Assembly (NCBI GenBank): GCA_020796225.1
Contig: CM036755.1
Coordinates: 18,904,817-18,968,816 of the forward strand
Reading direction: 5' to 3'
Source: Arion vulgaris
Taxonomy: Eukaryota > Mollusca > Gastropoda > Stylommatophora > Arionidae
Length of the DNA stretch: 64,000 nucleotides
In this document: positions 21,938-33,455 of the stretch, one piece after another
How the letters are laid out: each line of letters starts with the position of its first letter
How positions within the stretch are numbered: position 1 is the first letter of the stretch
Notes under the pieces: model-generated
Databases searched by the model: none
Told to the model about the DNA's origin: nothing
The model's input: only the letters and a program-made list of their open reading frames with translations
Translations under genes and position numbers: made by a program

Positions 21938-22180
21938 GGGGTATCGTGGATAAGACTTTGCATTGCGTTGCTAAAGTGATGGGTTCCAATCCGGACAGCG
22001 CTGTTATGTTCAGGGGTGCTTTTTCAGAGACCGTAGGATTGTTTCAGGAGCTGCGGAGTTTATGCTTTGTGCAATACTCTCGGCAGGTGGTGTGCTACTT
22101 CTGAGGAGAGGGACTGAGCTATATGGGGTAAAACCCGGTGCAATGAAGTTAATCCTTCAGCTTTAGACACTTTTTAGACA
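21938..22180 (+). mobile_element. SINE family B
   Basis: Head GGGTATCGTGGATAAGACTT, B-box GGTTCCAATCC at about 21983, end GCAATGAAGTTAATCC. Confidence 0.75.
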
Positions 22181-22211
22181 ACTTTGTTTTTCCGTGTGAT
22201 ACCGATGTTCA

Positions 22212-22427
22212 CAAGGGGAGCAAAGAATAGTAACACTGCGACTTACGAAGCTACTGATGTAGGGGCCTAGGAAAGCTACCCTTGTAAATAAAAAGCGTTG
22301 CAGAAATCGAATGTGCTGGCCTACTTGTAGGCTCATAACTGGCACAACGTACAATCGCTCTTAGGCTCGCATTACAAGGAGGCGGTTAACAAGTGTCGAT
22401 ATGGAGCGTTCTATGAAGAAGAAGAAT
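22212..22427 (+). mobile_element. SINE family A (GAA-tailed)
   Basis: From AAGGGGAGCAAAGAATAG to GTCGATATGGAGCGTTC and GAAGAAGAAGAA. Sequence 22428-22640 after it is AT-rich without features. Confidence 0.75.
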
Positions 22428-22649
22428 TGTTTGTCAACTTTTTATTTGTACATTTCTTCTTGTAATCTTCCATATTTAGTTTTCTTATTCTCTATGAAAG
22501 AAATACTTATCAATACTTTCTTTGTTTGCTGCTTTGAAACTACTTGTTTGTCGTTTTAATAGCATATTTGAATTTGTATGTGTTTTTTGTGAGAAACGAG
22601 TGTGACTATTTATAGAACAACTGTTTAGATTTGAGTTCATCTTTTCCAG

Positions 22650-22994
22650 ATTTTGTTGGCATCAACTTTGACGTGATTCAAGATTCCAGAACAGTCTCCA
22701 GAGTTTCTCATCAATTGTGTTGTGATTCCAGAACAGAGTTTTCATCGACTACATTGTGATTCAGGAACATAGTCTCCATCGACTACGTTGTGATTCCAGA
22801 ACAGGTTTTCCGTCGACTACGTTGTGATTCCAGAACAGAGTTTCCATTGACTACGTTGTGATTCTAGAACAGAGTTTCCATCGATTGAACTGATAATATT
22901 TGAGTTCAAGTTTGCAGAGATTTCCATCGATTGAACTGATAATATTTGAGTTCAAGTTTGCAGAGATTTCCATCGACTTCATCATTTCCCAAAA
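22650..22994 (+). other. 5'UTR part of the first coding exon, internally repeated
   Basis: A possible acceptor TCTTTTCCAG ends at 22649. The leader holds about five ~43-bp units with GTTGTGATTCCAGAACAG and CCATCGACTACG (22670-22885), then a 52-bp unit (CATCGATTGAACTGATAATA...) present twice (22881-22975). An in-frame TGA at 22947-22949 precedes the ATG at 22995. The leader length is inferred. Confidence 0.45.
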
Positions 22995-24361
22995 ATGGAC
23001 AAACCAAACAGTCAGAGCAGCCGTGGGACAGTTCCAGTACGTCCAGAACGTCGGATAAGACAGGAAGCAAGATCATTATCAGAAAGTCTTGCAGGTGGAA
23101 CGTCCAAATTCTTCAACACATTAGTCTCAAAACAAATGGGGTTCCTCAACGATTTGTCCAGCAAAATTGAACATACTTTTGCCCCAAAAGTAGATACAAT
23201 TAGTAATAGTAGTGAAAGTGAAGGATCCACAACTCCACCCAGTGCACATCACACGATAAATAATCCACCACCTAGACCCCCACCGCCAAAGAGAGTCCCC
23301 TCAGTGAAAGGTACACGTGGGGAAAATACAGTAAAAAGAATGGCTTCATTGCCAGCGTACAAACGGGCGAATACTAACACAGATTTTACGAAGAATGTTG
23401 TATTAAGAAAAGGTGGCACAGTCACAAATAACAGAAGAGCTACTTCGGAAGAACGGTTTTCTGTTAACGGAATGAATGTTAGTTTTGACGAACCAATTTA
23501 CCACAGACGAGAAACTAACTCTTCTATTCCTATCACCGATATCTCGATTTCGGATAATATGTCTTGTGAGAATAACATTACCAAAACAAGACAAACTTCA
23601 GAGTCGTCTTCGGCTAACCAGAGTCCGAGATCGGAACCAAGACGCGTAAAAGGAAAACTCAAATCGTCTATGTCTTGTAATATTGATAACGCCACATATG
23701 GGACAGTTGACCAATCAAAAGAACACGATGATCACATCGGGCGTGGTAGCAGCCAATCAAAATCATTATGTAATAGTTTGATAGACCAAACTCCGAAAAA
23801 TGATGAAAAAATTATTGACGCCAAAGAAATGACAGGACATTTGAAAAATACTCATAAATTCGTTCAAGGTGGTGACATGTCTGAAGACTGTGGCAGTAAT
23901 GTTCCTGTCATCGATACAAAATCTGTAGAAACTTGTATCGAACCAAACAAGGTTATAGGTCAACCAATGAAATCAATGACATCAAAGTTTACTACATCTA
24001 AACGCAGATCCAACACTGTGGATGAAATACTTTTCGATGACTACATAAAACCAGAAGTGGATGTAATTATCCCTTGTGAAAAGCCATTAGACGATCTAAT
24101 ATTATTTGAGCCTGAACTGAAGATAGAACAAGAAATCAACAGCTCTAGCTCATCCTCAGAAGGCAATGACAACATCCTGACTGTCAACAAAGATGACTCA
24201 CCACATGTGGAGTTTGGGGCTGTTATCGTTCACAGATCAGGTTCTGTTGGCTCTGATAAGTCTTGGAGTTCTGTATACAGTATGGATTCTCAGCCTGACG
24301 ATCTCACACAGGAGTGCATGGACTTCATGAAGACTTTCGTTGACAAAATCTTCTACAACAG
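22995..24361 (+). CDS. KIAA0513: KIAA0513-like protein, coding exon 1 (residues 1-455)
   Basis: First of eight exons that join in phase to a 654-residue protein. Residues 1-430 are polar and probably disordered. Near 37-62 there is a hydrophobic patch (KFFNTLVSKQMGFLNDL), at 91-100 a proline-rich PPPRPPPPKR that could bind SH3 domains, and near 384 a run of six serines. The last part (SDKSWSSVYS, then ECMDFMKTFVDKIF) begins the conserved region; vertebrate KIAA0513 has a similar DFM-VEKIF segment just before its conserved core. The ATG is the first after an in-frame stop at 22947. The exon ends ...AACAG followed by GTAACT, phase 2. The human protein is about 411 residues, so this N-terminus is much longer. 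KIAA0513 is a poorly known cytoplasmic, brain-enriched protein reported to contact KIBRA. No enzyme activity is known, so only orthology is claimed. Confidence 0.92.
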
Positions 24362-24451
24362 GTAACTGGTTGTCTATATCTTTCTCATATTTTTATTAAC
24401 ATTTCGCTCATTATTTATATTTTGTTTCGTAACATAACATATCTCTCTTAG

Positions 24452-24697
24452 AGGCTGGCAAAGGGAGCAAAGAATATGAACACTGCGACCTACAAGGCAT
24501 GTCGTAAGAGGCGACTGAGGTATAGGTATAGGGAAGCTACCCTAATAAATAAAAAACGTCGCAGAAATCAGATGCGCTGATCTACTTGTAGGCGCATAAC
24601 TGGCACAACGTATAATCGCTCTTAGGTTCAGATCACATACATATCCCAAAGAGTGGCTTAACAAGTGGTTTATATGAAGCGTTCGAAGAAGAATAAG
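24452..24697 (+). mobile_element. SINE family A in intron 1
   Basis: Family-A body from AAGGGAGCAAAGAATATGAA to GAAGCGTTCGAAGAAGAA, 90 bp after the exon 1 donor. Confidence 0.75.
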
Positions 24698-24794
24698 ATA
24701 TCTCTTTTCGGGAGTTTATGTGGCGTAGGGACAACAGTACACTACATTCATTGAGGTTCAATCCCTAGTCTAATACGGATTGAGTTAATAGACG

Positions 24795-25975
24795 ATGATA
24801 CTACAATTCCAACTTTTTAATCATTGCTTTCATCTTGTCTTCCAACTTTTTAATCATTGCTTTCATCTTGTCTTCCAACTTTTTAATCATTGCTTTCATC
24901 TTGTCTTCCAACTTTTTAATCATTGTTTCCATCTTGTCTTCCAACTTTTTAATCATTGTTTCCATCATGTCTTCCAACTTTTTAATCATTGCTTTCATCT
25001 TGTCTTCCAACTTTTTAATCATTGTTTCCATCTTGTCTTCCAACTTTTTAATCATTGCTTCCATCTTGTCTTCCAACTTTTTAATCATTGCTTCCATCTT
25101 GTCTTCCAACTTTTTAATCATTGCTTTCATCTTGTCTTCCAACTTTTTAATCATTGTTTCCATCTTGTATTCCAACTTTTTAATCATTGCTTTCATCTTG
25201 TCTTCCAACTTTTTAATCATTGCTTCCATCTTTTCTTCCAACTTTTTAATCATTGCTTTCATCTTGTCTTCCAACTTTTTAATCATTGCTTTCATCTTGT
25301 CTTCCAACTTTTTAATCATTGTTTCCATCTTGTCTTCCAACTTTTTAATCATTATTTCCATCTTGTCTTCCAACTTTTTAATCATTGTTTCCATCATGTC
25401 TTCCAACTTTTTAATCATTGCTTTCATCTTGTCTTCCAACTTTTTAATCATTGTTTCCATCTTGTCTTCCAACTTTTTAATCATTGCTTCCATCTTGTCT
25501 TCCAACTTTTTAATCATTGTTTCCATCTTGTCTTCCAACTTTTTAATCATTGCTTTCATCTTGTCTTCCAACTTTTTAATCATTGCTTCCATCTTGTCTT
25601 TCAACTTTTTAATCATTGCTTTCATCTTGTCTTCCAACTTTTTAATCATTGCTTCCATCTTGTCTTTCAACTTTTTAAATCATTGCTTCCATCTTGTCTT
25701 CCAACTTTTTAATCATTGTTTCCATCTTGTCTTCCAACTTTTTAATCATTGCTTTCATCTTGTCTTCCAACTTTTTAATCATTGCTTCCATCTTGTCTTT
25801 CAACTTTTTAATCATTGCTTTCATCTTGTCTTCCAACTTTTTAAATCATTGCTTCCATCTTGTCTTTCAACTTTTTAAATCATTGTTTCCATCTTGTCTT
25901 CCAACTTTTTAATCATTGCTTCCATCTTGTCTTCCAACTTTTTAATCATTGCTTCCATCTTGTCTTTCGCTTGAA
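24795..25975. repeat. 33-bp minisatellite, about 35 copies, in intron 1
   Basis: The unit TCTTCCAACTTTTTAATCAT plus TGCTTTCATCTTG varies between GCTTTC, GCTTCC and GTTTCC. An extra A (TTTTTAAATCATT) marks a few late copies and shifts frame. The minus strand reads as an 11-residue KLEDKMEAMIK repeat resembling a hendecad coiled coil; it lies in an intron on the wrong strand and is treated as chance. T-rich on the transcribed strand. Confidence 0.96.
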
Positions 25976-26094
25976 AATAAAAACGATAAATTCTTCTTCT
26001 TGTAGATTTCAGTTTAACATATTTAAATGAGTCAAGATGGCGGACAAATACAATAATTTTATTAACAATGAACAGTGTTTGTCAAGGAGGTCAC

Positions 26095-26515
26095 GTGGAG
26101 TAGAGGTTAGGCTCTCGTCTTTCGTTCCAAGGGTACTCTGTTTGCTCCCTCGTCGAGCCATTGTGATATTATTTCAGAGATCCTTGATCTCAGTGTAAAT
26201 GAAATCGAGTTCCTAGTTATATCGGAGAGGGACAATAAAACGTAGGTCTCGTGTTCAAGTTGAGCACTTTAAAGAACAATTGACAGCACAAAACTGAGAA
26301 ACTCATGCAGGAAAGCTGCTGTTCGGGAAAAGTTGATTACTAAAAATAAAAAAAATTAAATTCCTAAAAATATTTTCGTTATCTTCTAAATTAAAACGAG
26401 GACCATCGCTTCTTCTACAAAATTCGTGCAGTACCACTGAGATCTTCTTGTGTAAGACCGAGATTAGAGCACACATGGTTACTCACCGAAGTGCAATGAT
26501 GATGATCCAAACAAT
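26095..26515 (+). mobile_element. SINE family C, full length
   Basis: Head GTGGAGTAGAGGTTAGG, middle GAGCACTTTAAAGAAC, which shows the uninterrupted site used by the MITE at 43208, and end GTGCAATGATGATG. Confidence 0.8.
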
Positions 26516-26698
26516 GAAACAATATATGTCAAATGATCATTGAAGTAAAATTGCTTGTTCTTTTGTTTGATATGTAAGGAAGTAAAACCTCTTTAAGCCG
26601 AGGTACGCCCTTTCAACCTAAGGCGAACCTTTTATTGGTTATATTAGAGCCTGTAGGACAACGAACATGACAAATAAAAATTAACTCCTTTCGGATAA
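26516..26698. other. Unannotated intron segment
   Basis: AT-rich, nothing recognised. Confidence 0.35.
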
Positions 26699-26963
26699 TT
26701 CTTCTTTATCTTCTTAGATAGCTCCATATCGACCACTTGTTAACCACTCTATGTGATTTGTATGTGATCTGAGTCTAAGAGTGATTGTACGTTGTACCAG
26801 TTATACGCCTACATGTAGGCCAGCACATCCGATTTCTGCAACGCTTTTTTATTTACTAGAGTAGCTTCCCTAGGCCCTTACCTTAGTCACCTCTTACGAC
26901 ATGCCTTGTAAGTCGAATTGTTACTATTCTTTGCTCCCCTTGTGAGCCCCGTCAACACACGAG
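26699..26963 (-). mobile_element. SINE family A
   Basis: Inverted family-A copy, from TTCTTCTTTATCTTCTTAG (tail) to TTTGCTCCCCTTGTGAGCCC. Confidence 0.75.
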
Positions 26964-27084
26964 AGTCGAAGAATCTAAGATATATTTAGTTCAAGTAGGC
27001 TCAAATTTACTGCCCCATGGGGTATATTCATAACACGTCTTTCTATTTCTAAAAACGAGACACAAATTTATCGCATGATAGACA

Positions 27085-27205
27085 ACTAACCTTAAAGTGT
27101 TACACAAATCGATGGTGTTCATAACTAACCTTAAAGTGTTACACAAATCGATGGTGTTCATAACTAACCTTAAAGTGTTACACAAATCGATGGTGTTCAT
27201 AGTCC
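27085..27205. repeat. 39-bp tandem repeat, 3 copies
   Basis: Units of ATAACTAACCTTAAAGTGTT plus ACACAAATCGATGGTGTTC, practically identical. Confidence 0.9.
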
Positions 27206-27284
27206 ACATTTTTGACAAACTGCTGAGAAAATATTGAATGCTGCTATTTCAACTGGCACAGAGCTAAATTAGCTAAAAACGATC

Positions 27285-27790
27285 CTCGGAGTATCGACAA
27301 ACTCATTCAAACGCACCACCATACAGTGGATCCCATCATACTGCAAAATAAGAGAAAACGAAGAGGCAGACAAGCTAGCAAGGGCAGGAGGGCGATTGCC
27401 GCAGACTGATTACGAAATCAGCTACAAGGAGGCTAAAACAACCATCGGATGGAGATATAGAGAGAAGTGGTCGCAAGACCATCCTCAACACAGCGTCAAA
27501 GATGGGTACTATGGTCTGTCCAGTAGCAGCCAAGTTGTCATTTTCCGCCTCCGTACCGGCCATAACAGACTTCGGTACCATATGTACAACAAATTTAAAA
27601 TTAGCACAATTAACCTGTGCCACTGCGAGAAGATGGACATGACGGCAGAGCATCCACTGTAAGACTGCCAACTGCTAGCAGGCCTGAGAAACGAAACCTG
27701 GTCGGAAAATATCGAAATAAATGAGAAGCTGTACGGAGGTCCCTAAAAATAACAGCAGAATTCATGAGGAGATCTGGTACATCAGTCTAA
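27285..27790 (+). mobile_element. LINE RNase H fragment in intron 1
   Basis: After one frameshift near 27395: TTIQWIPSYCKIRENEEADK, then YREKWSQDHPQHSVKDG, VIFRLRTGHNRLRYHMY, LCHCEKMDMTAEHPL and a stop, then NETWSENIEINEKLYG. The non-coding end CTAAGCGGTGATCGCGAGAG recurs at about 63780. Confidence 0.8.
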
Positions 27791-27797
27791 GCGGTGA

Positions 27798-27842
27798 TCG
27801 CGAGAGAGAGAGAGAGAGAGAAAAGAGAGATAGATAGATAGA
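27798..27842. repeat. (GA)n/(GATA)n microsatellite
   Basis: GAGAGAGAGAGAGAGAG followed by AGATAGATAGATAG at the end of the LINE fragment. Confidence 0.9.
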
Positions 27843-28049
27843 AAATGCAGCTATTTGCTAATGAAATTGGAAATTTTATCAAGATTCATTTAATTCTGCT
27901 CATACACTGAATGTTGATATTTTTCTTCTCTTATCTCCCCTTGAAGTACAATACATCAACATATTTCCTCCAACCAGATCTGTCTTGAGCAAACCAGCGT
28001 AGCTCATTCCAGGTCTTTCCTGCTTCTTCTCTTTCTAGGTCTACAGTTT

Positions 28050-29460
28050 GTCGCCATCATTTCATGTCTTTCCCTCCTCCTCTCTTTCTCTATCTTACGC
28101 AAGCATGATTAGTTCATTTCATGTCTTTCCTTCCTCCTCTCTTTCTCTATCTTACGCAAGCATGAGTAGTTCATTTCATGTCTTTCCTTCCTCCTCTCTT
28201 TCTCTATCTTACGCAAGCATGATTAGTTCATTTCATGTCTTTCCCTCCTCCTCTCTTTCTCTATCTTACGCAAGCATGAGTAGTTCATTTCATGTCTTTC
28301 CTTCCTCCTCTCTTTCTCTATCTTACGCAAGCATGATTAGTTCATTTCATGTCTTTCCCTCTCCCTCTCTTTCTCTATCTTACGCAAGCATGATTAGTTC
28401 ATTTCAGATCTTTCTCTCCTCCTCTCTTTCTCTATCTTACGCAAGCATGATTAGTTCATTTCAGATCTTTCCCTCCTCCTCTCTTTCTCTATCTTACGCA
28501 AGCATGATTAGTTCATTTCAGATCTTTCCCTCCTCCTCTCTTTCTCTATCTTACGCAAGCATGATTAGTTCATTTCAGATCTTTCCTCCTCCTCTCTCTT
28601 TCTCTATCTTACGCAAGCATGATTAGTTCATTTCATGTCTTTCCTTCCTCCTCTCTTTCTCTATCTTACGCAAGCATGATTAGTTCATTTCAGATCTTTC
28701 TCTCCTCCTCTCTTTCTCTATCTTACGCAAGCATGATTAGTTCATTTCAGATCTTTCCCTCCTCCTCTCTTTCTCTATCTTACGCAAGCATGATTAGTTC
28801 ATTTCAGATCTTTCCCTCCTCCTCTCTTTCTCTATCTTACGCAAGCATGATTAGTTCATTTCAGATCTTTCCCTCCTCCTCTCTTTCTCTATCTTACGCA
28901 AGCATGATTAGTTCATTTCATGTCTTTCCTTCCTCCTCTCTTTCTCTATCTTACGCAAGCATGATTAGTTCATTTCATGTCTTTCCTTCCTCCTCTCTTT
29001 CTCTATCTTACGCAAGCATGATTAGTTCATTTCAGATCTTTCCCTCCTCCTCTCTTTCTCTATCTTACGCAAGCATGATTAGTTCATTTCAGATCTTTCC
29101 CTCCTCCTCTCTTTCTCTATCTTACGCAAGCATGAGTAGTTCATTTCATGTCTTTCCTTCCTCCTCTCTTTCTCTATCTTACGCAAGCATGAGTAGTTCA
29201 TTTCATGTCTTTCCTTCCTCCTCTCTTTCTCTATCTTACGCAAGCATGAGTAGTTCATTTCATGTCTTTCCCTCCTCCTCTCTTTCTCTATCTTACGCAA
29301 GCATGAGTAGTTCATTTCATGTCTTTCCTTCCTCCTCTCTTTCTCTATCTTACGCAAGCATGAGTAGTTCATTTCATGTCTTTCCTTCCTCCTCTCTTTC
29401 TCTATCTTACGCAAGCATGATTAGTTCATTTCAGATCTTTCCCGCCTCCTCTCTCTGTCT
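28050..29460. repeat. 57-bp minisatellite, about 25 copies, in intron 1
   Basis: The unit ATGATTAGTTCATTTCAGAT plus CTTTCCCTCCTCCTCTCTTT and CTCTATCTTACGCAAGC has linked variants: CATGTCTTTCCTTCC versus CAGATCTTTCCCTCC, and GATTAG versus GAGTAG. GAGTAG units occur with CATGTC and cluster at both ends; CAGATC units fill the middle. Strongly pyrimidine-rich. The flank CCAACCAGATCTGTCTTGAG (about 27975) also occurs at 51150, so the array probably began in a LINE-related segment. 19 codons per unit explains the long open frames. Confidence 0.95.
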
Positions 29461-29619
29461 ACAGCTCGTCACTATCAAATTCATGTCTTTCCTATCTACG
29501 AGTATATTACGTCCCTGATTCAATTTGAGAACCGCATGTGCGTGTCTAGTCTACTGTATTATGAATGTATGTCTCAACGACTTCCATCTTCTTATTTTTA
29601 TTTCCTCGTTAATATTGTT

Positions 29620-29740
29620 GATGTCTGTGCTAGACGTAGTCTGTGCGAGGCGTAGTCTGTGCGAGGCGTACTCTGTGCGCGACGTAGTCTGTGCGAGGCG
29701 TAGTCTGTGCGCGACGTAGTCTGTGCACGACATAATCACG
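29620..29740. repeat. 15-bp GC-rich tandem repeat, about 8 copies
   Basis: Units of TAGTCTGTGCGAGGCG with CGCGACG variants; CpG-rich for this window. Confidence 0.9.
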
Positions 29741-30049
29741 ACTGTGCTGTGACATTATAGTTTGTATCTCACGAATACTCTGCGTTCACGTTGTTTACTG
29801 TAGATATCATATTAACTCTTAAAATACAACACGCCACCTGACAAGCCGTTTTGGAAGCACAGATTTTCCAACAAACCACATCACAAGTTAAAACAAAAAC
29901 ATCGTTCTCCTTTATTTTCGAGCGTTTTTCTGGTATCAAATCGGGGCTGGATTGACCTGAGAAACAGGATTATACTCAGGAATTGAACACCGGCCTAACG
30001 AAACATCGTACACATCACTATGCTATTGAGGTTTTCAAGTGTGCGCAAA

Positions 30050-30290
30050 CTAGGATTAAATATACACCGTCCAAGATAATATTTATGTATTTGTTTATTT
30101 TACCACTTATAGATACGATCAAAAGGTGGACCTCAGAGATAACAGAGAAGACGAAAAACATTGTTTTTGAAGCGCACACAAGAGTCCGTTCTTTAAATCT
30201 CTTGTTATTCGACGCTCTGAGGCACAACAGGATTAGAAGAAAGAAGATTGATGCTACGATCAAATCTTGGAAGGTTTACTGTAAACCAGT
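30050..30290 (+). mobile_element. LINE 3' tail fragment
   Basis: GGACCTCAGAGATAACAGAG and GAAGCGCACACAAGAGTCCG match the 3' tail seen at 56155-56330 (+), 47960-48130 (-), 51175-51360 (-) and 60960-61160 (-). The 125-codon open frame over it is incidental. Positions 29741-30049 hold nothing recognised. Confidence 0.55.
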
Positions 30291-30404
30291 GCTCTCCCCA
30301 AGGTTTTCATATAATTCTGCGCATCTAACTGATGGTTATAGCGACACAGGCGTCATGTGACGCAAACAATATTACTAATAGCAACAATATAAATGTTAAT
30401 ATAG

Positions 30405-31560
30405 TTAATACTGTCTCTCTCACCTGTTTATTATCTCTCTCTCTCAACTGTTTATTGTCTCTCTCAACTGTTTATTCTCTCTCTCAACTGTTTATTGTCT
30501 CTCTCTCTCAACTGTTTATTGTCTCTCTCAACTGTTTATTGTCTCTCTCTCAACTGTTTATTGTCTCTCTCTTTCAACTGTTTATTGTCTCTCTCTCAAC
30601 TGTTTATTGTCTCTCTCTCTCAACTGTTTATTCTCTCTCTCAACTGTTTATTGTCTCTCTCTCTCAACTGTTTATTTTTCTCTCTCTCTCACCTGTTTAT
30701 TATCTCTCTCTCAACTGTTTATTGTCTCTCTCTTTCAACTGTTTATTGTCTCTCTCTCAACTGTTTATTGTCTCTCTCTCAACTGTTTATTGTCTCTCTC
30801 TCTCAACTGTTTGTCTCTCTCTCAACTGTTTATTGTCTCTCTCTCTCACCTGTTTATTATCTCTCTCTCAACTGTTTATTGTCTCTCTCTTTCAACTGTT
30901 TATTGTCTCTCTCTCTCAACTGTTTATTGTCTCTCTCAACTGTTTATTGTCTCTCTCTCAACAGTTTATCGTCTCTCTCAACAGTTTATTGTCTCTCTCA
31001 ACTGTTTATTGTCTCTCTCTCTCTCTCAACTGTTTATTGTCTCTCTCTCTCTCAACTGTTTATTGTCTCTCTCTCTCTCAACTGTTTATTGTCTCTCTCT
31101 CAACTGTTTATTGTCTCAACTGTTTATTGTCTCTCTCTCAACTGTTTATTGTCTCTCTCTCTCAACAGTTTATTGTCTCTCTCAACTGTTTGTTGTCTCT
31201 CTCTCTCTCAACTGTTTATTGTCTCTCTCTCTCAACTGTTTATTGTCTCTCTCTCAACTGTTTATTGTCTCTATCTCAACTGTTTATTGTCTCTCTCTCT
31301 CTCTCAACTGTTTATTGTCTCTCTCTCAACTGTTTATTGTCTATCTCTCAACTGTTTATTGTCTCTCTCTCTCTCAACTGTTTATTGTCTCTCTCTCTCT
31401 CAACTGTTTATTGTCTCTCTCTCTCTCAACTGTTTATTGTCTCTCTCTCAACTGTTTATTGTCTCTCTCTCAACTGTTTATTGTCTCTCTCTCTCAACTG
31501 TTTATTCTCTCTCTCAACTGTTTATTGTCTCTCTCTCAACTGTTTATTGTCTTTCTATCT
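30405..31560. repeat. CT-rich VNTR, about 50-60 copies, in intron 1
   Basis: Units of AACTGTTTATTG separated by (TC)3-8, so unit length varies from about 18 to 30 bp. Several frames stay open because no unit carries a stop on this strand. On the transcript this is a 1.1-kb CU-rich tract. Confidence 0.95.
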
Positions 31561-31562
31561 AA

Positions 31563-31670
31563 CCCTTTTTCATATCGCGAGGTACATTGGGTAATAATGT
31601 GTGCGGCCCGTATTTTTCATTGATAGTCGGCACACGATGGGTGATGTGGTGAACATCACTGCGTATTATT
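31563..31670 (-). mobile_element. SINE family E, 3' fragment
   Basis: AACCCTTTTTCATATCGCGAG and GTCGGCACACGATGGGTGAT match the inverted 3' half of the family-E copy at 63335-63440. It abuts the CT-rich VNTR. Confidence 0.65.
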
Positions 31671-31859
31671 GTCTCAGTCAATTGTTTATGTGTTTCGTTC
31701 TTCTAATGATCGAGTTATTACCGCGTCACTATCAATCAGACTGCTGGTTCCAATTTGTTCTGACAGTATGAAGATTCTGTCTATTTTTCATTTTGTCTAA
31801 TTGAGAATGTAGACTCTGTCTGCCTAACATCCTTTGATATTCGGTTTAGTGGCCAGATG

Positions 31860-32262
31860 TTTGATGTTCTCAGTGACCAACTGTGTGATGTTCTCAGTGA
31901 CCAACTGTGTGGTGTTCTCAGTGACCAACTGTGTGGTGTTCTCAGTGGTCAGCTGTGAGGTGTTCTCAGAGTGGTCAGCTGTGAGGTGTTCTCAGAGTGG
32001 TCAGCTGTGAGGTGTTCTCAGAGTGGTCCGCTGTGTGGTGTTCTCAGAGTGGCAAGAAATATAGTGTTCTCAGAGTGGACAGAAGTGTGGTGTTCTCAGA
32101 GTGGACAGAAGTATGGTGTTCTCAGAGTGGTCAGCAGTGTGGTGTTCTCAAAGTGGCAAGAAGTATAGTGTTCTCAGAGTGGACAGAAGTATGGTGTTCT
32201 CAGAGTGAACAGAAGTGTGGTGTTCTCAAAGTGGCCAGCTGTGTTGTGTTCTAAGAAGTCAG
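31860..32262. repeat. 26-bp minisatellite, about 16 copies
   Basis: Units around GTGGTGTTCTCAGAGTGGAC plus AGAAGT; the first four are shorter (GTTCTCAGTGACCAACTGTG). The array thus has an old short end and a younger long end. Confidence 0.92.
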
Positions 32263-32409
32263 ACATCACAGACCACAGTCCTGCTTTGATGCAAACATTC
32301 ACGTACGCCAGTCCAGTTTTGATATCCTTTCATTAACCTTATCTGCTCAAATTTTCCCACGTTCATCTGTTTAATCAAACATATACCACATTGTATGAAC
32401 GTTGAACTA

Positions 32410-32670
32410 TATGATGTCCTGATGTCCTGATGTCATATTGCCCTGATGTCCTGATGTCCTGATGTCCTGATGTCATATTGCCCTGATGTCCTGATGTCCT
32501 GATGTCCTGATGTCCTATTGCCCTGATGTCCTATTGCCCTGATGTCCTATTGTCCTGATGTCCTGATGTCATATTGCCCTGATGTCCTATTTCCCTGATG
32601 TCCTGATGTCCTGATGTCCTGATGTCCTATTGCCCTGATGTCCTGATGTCCTGATGTCCTGATGTAATAT
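32410..32670. repeat. 8-bp repeat CTGATGTC with CTATTGCC variants
   Basis: Runs of CCTGATGT units interrupted by CATATTGC and CTATTGCC, about 30 units. Confidence 0.93.
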
Positions 32671-32819
32671 ACTATTTGTTAGTGCTTTTATATTTATATT
32701 TTGTAACTTCACTATTTATATGACCAATAACAGTTGCTATTAAGCGGAAAATCAGAACGACGGAAATGAAATGCAGGTGTGAATATAAGAGACAAAATTA
32801 AAAATGAAGAAACGGAAGA

Positions 32820-33025
32820 TGACTAGATGTGAAACCAGTCATGCAATTCATAAAAGAACAGCAGATTAAATGGTTTGGACATCTGACAAGAATTCCCTGG
32901 TATCGCCTACCACAGAGAGCCACACTAAAAACGTATAACGATTATAGAGCAAGAGGAAGACCACGCAAAAGATGGAGCGACGGCATCAAGGACACTTCTA
33001 TAAAGAAGTAAATGGTGGAAGAAAA
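32820..33025 (+). mobile_element. LINE reverse-transcriptase tail
   Basis: Reads QFIKEQQIKWFGHLTRIPWY, then RARGRPRKRWSDGIKD, the basic C-terminal motif. It ends near GAAGAAAAGAAGAAGAAG at 33020, consistent with the GAA tail. Confidence 0.75.
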
Positions 33026-33455
33026 GAAGAAGAAGACTCTATTTTAAATGTAAAATTGTATAACACTTCTTCAAATTTTGCGGACCACCTGAGAGGACCT
33101 CGCGAGCCTGATATCTCAGCGGACCGCAGGTTAAAATCCACTGAATTACAGAAACCATTCGAATACTTATTCTCTACCGTCTGCTGTGAGAGATTGAGTA
33201 CTCGATGAATTGATCCGAAATATATTGATCGATTACATTACCAGTAATAACAACAGCCGCCCGTCGCAAACAATGATGACAACAGTCTCAGACGTGTGTT
33301 GTTGCACCTCTCTGTTGTGTGTGGAAGTGATTGTAAAGACAAATCCTTGACCACATCCCTTACCACAGGTGGAGCATACATGATCAAGATTAGACGTGTG
33401 GGTGTTGTGTGTTCTGTCTGTTCTCGTTTTCTCTGTGCCTCAACAACACGACGAT
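33026..33455. other. Unannotated intron 1 segment
   Basis: No recognisable element or exon. Confidence 0.35.

Noticed and set aside
24795..25878. Coiled-coil protein on the minus strand and 305-347-residue ORFs on the plus strand
   Set aside because: The 33-bp array lies within intron 1; frames change wherever a unit has an extra A.
29983..30360. 125-codon ORF
   Set aside because: Overlaps a LINE 3' tail also found, with stops, at four other places.
30332..31623. Three overlapping ORFs of 338-420 codons rich in Leu/Ser/Cys
   Set aside because: All derive from the CT-rich VNTR.
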